NCBI GenBank assembly: GCA_023266455.1
Contig: JAHFQD010000052.1
Coordinates: 1 to 9,239, forward strand
Source: Candidatus Muproteobacteria bacterium
GTDB lineage: Bacteria > Pseudomonadota > Gammaproteobacteria > Acidiferrobacterales > Sulfurifustaceae
Direction: 5' to 3'
Length of the DNA stretch: 9,239 nucleotides
This document shows, piece by piece, positions 7,958-9,239 of this stretch. The notes beneath the pieces are model-generated. The model had not been told where the DNA came from. It was given only the letters and a program-made list of their open reading frames with translations, and searched no databases. The position numbers were made by a program, and so were the translations under genes. Positions within the stretch are counted from its first letter, which is position 1; every line of letters starts with the position of its first letter.

Positions 7958-9239
7958 ATTTCGGTGGCGGCGGCGCCAACACTTCGCGCGCGCCGTTGGA
8001 TTGTAACGGACCGACGACGCCGGCACGCTCCATTTCCTCGATCAAGCGCGCGGCACGGTTGTAGCCGATACGCAAACGCCGCTGTACGCCCGAGATAGAC
8101 GCGCGACGCGACTCGGTGACGATCTTGAGCGCCTCGTCGTACAACGGATCCGATTCGCCGCCCCCTTCGCCATGGGGTCCCTCGCCTTCGACAACGATGC
8201 CGAGATCGTTAACGCTGGTATCGCCTTTCAGAATTTGTTCTTCATACACCGGCGCGCCGCTTTTCTTCAGTGCCGCAACGACTTTATGTACTTCGTGATC
8301 GGCGACGAATGCGCCGTGCACGCGCTGCAACGCTTGACCCGCCTGCAAGAACAACATATCACCTTGACCGAGCAACTGTTCCGCGCCCATTTGATCGAGC
8401 ACCGTGCGTGAATCGACTTTCGACGACATCTGGAACGCGATACGCGTTGGGATGTTCGCCTTGATCAAACCGGTAATCACATCTACGGACGGCCGCTGCG
8501 TCGCCAACACCAAGTGAATGCCCGCGGCGCGCGCCTTCTGCGCCAACCGTGCGATCAATTCTTCAACCTTCTTGCCTACGACAATCATCAAGTCCGCGAG
8601 CTCGTCGACGATGAGTACGATAAACGGCAAGGGTTTCAGCGTCGGTGCCATTTCATCCGGCGATGTGCGCGCGTACAGCGGATCGAAAATCGGTTTTTTC
8701 TCTTCGATCGCGTCCTTCACCTTGCGGTTGTAACCGGCGAGATTGCGCACGCCCAGCGCGGCCATGAGACGGTAGCGACGCTCCATTTCGGCGATGCACC
8801 ACTTGAACGCGTTCGCCGCTTGTTTCATGTCCACCACGACCGGTGCCAGCAAATGCGGAATGCCTTCGTACACCGAAAGCTCCAACATCTTCGGGTCGAT
8901 CATGATGAAGCGCGTGTGCTCGGGGGTGGCCTTGTACACCAGCGACAAAATGAGCGAGTTGATGGAGACCGACTTACCCGAACCGGTAGTGCCGGCGATC
9001 ATCAAATGCGGTGCGCGCGTAATGTCGAACACCACGGGATTGCCCGAGATATCTTTGCCTAACGCCAACGTCAGCGGCGATTGCGATTCTTCGAACGCTT
9101 GCGATGACAATACCTCGGACAAGCGAATCGTCTCGCGATGCTCATTCGGAATTTCGATACCGACCGAGGTCTTGCCAGGGATATTTTCCACGACGCGCAC
9201 GCTCACAACCGACAGCGCGCGCGCCAAGTCGCGCGTCAG
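7956..9239 (-). CDS. ftsK: DNA translocase FtsK, C-terminal part (5' end cut by window edge)
   Basis: 427 residues are visible and the frame is open at the right edge; the membrane and linker domains lie outside. FtsK is anchored at the division septum, pumps chromosomal DNA and activates XerCD recombination at dif. Counting from the first visible residue, the RecA-like motor has Walker A GTTGSGKS (83-90), the [19 protein letters not shown] block, Walker [10 protein letters not shown] (D212, E213) and the [12 protein letters not shown] block. The C-terminal gamma winged-helix domain (about 363-419) is complete. It has the [11 protein letters not shown] recognition helix, with N, R and E at the spacing of the E. 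coli residues described as reading KOPS. Between motor and gamma lies a short acidic/glycine-rich linker (about 345-362). I noticed no GGGNAGGG KOPS site in the window, but this was not a systematic search. The gene heads the visible cluster; its promoter is outside the window. Confidence 0.98.
   Translation of the reverse strand: MTRDLARALSVVSVRVVENIPGKTSVGIEIPNEHRETIRLSEVLSSQAFEESQSPLTLALGKDISGNPVVFDITRAPHLMIAGTTGSGKSVSINSLILSLVYKATPEHTRFIMIDPKMLELSVYEGIPHLLAPVVVDMKQAANAFKWCIAEMERRYRLMAALGVRNLAGYNRKVKDAIEEKKPIFDPLYARTSPDEMAPTLKPLPFIVLIVDELADLMIVVGKKVEELIARLAQKARAAGIHLVLATQRPSVDVITGLIKANIPTRIAFQMSSKVDSRTVLDQMGAEQLLGQGDMLFLQAGQALQRVHGAFVADHEVHKVVAALKKSGAPVYEEQILKGDTSVNDLGIVVEGEGPHGEGGGESDPLYDEALKIVTESRRASISGVQRRLRIGYNRAARLIEEMERAGVVGPLQSNGAREVLAPPPPK

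Overview
The window looks like chromosomal DNA of a gammaproteobacterium. Its minus strand carries ftsK, lolA, rarA, (Sel1-repeat gene), crcB and serS in that transcription order. An ftsK-lolA-rarA-(crcB)-serS neighbourhood is well known from Gammaproteobacteria such as Escherichia and Pseudomonas, and LolA implies a Gram-negative cell with an outer membrane. The sequence does not let me name a genus.

Region 1 (about 1-3627, plus strand) holds two genes of unknown role in tandem. The first is open at the left edge, so its true start may lie outside the window. It has a disordered, charged and proline-rich N-terminal part. Its central part reads like an amidohydrolase (Amidohydro_2-type TIM barrel), but the positions where I expect metal ligands carry N, T, N and G. 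Its C-terminal part is helical and partly hydrophobic. The second gene begins 8 bases after the first stop, and its Shine-Dalgarno motif overlaps that stop. It encodes a membrane protein with a proline/threonine/serine-rich linker and a C-terminal segment that weakly resembles LysM. This pair is the least explained part of the window and has patches of lower GC than the conserved genes.

Region 2 (3636-9239, minus strand) is a compact housekeeping cluster, probably one operon: ftsK C-terminal motor and DNA-reading domain (cut by the right edge), lolA, rarA, a small secreted Sel1-repeat protein, crcB and serS. The gaps are 9, 32 and 39 bases, and two junctions overlap (4 bases rarA/Sel1, 1 base Sel1/crcB). 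The products serve chromosome segregation, lipoprotein transport to the outer membrane, replication-fork maintenance, fluoride export and tRNA charging. They share an operon rather than a pathway.

The two regions converge tail to tail, with only 8 bases between the stop of the plus-strand pair and the stop of serS, and no hairpin terminator is visible there. I found no RNA genes, CRISPR, insertion sequences or attachment sites. No gene-free stretch exceeds 40 bases.
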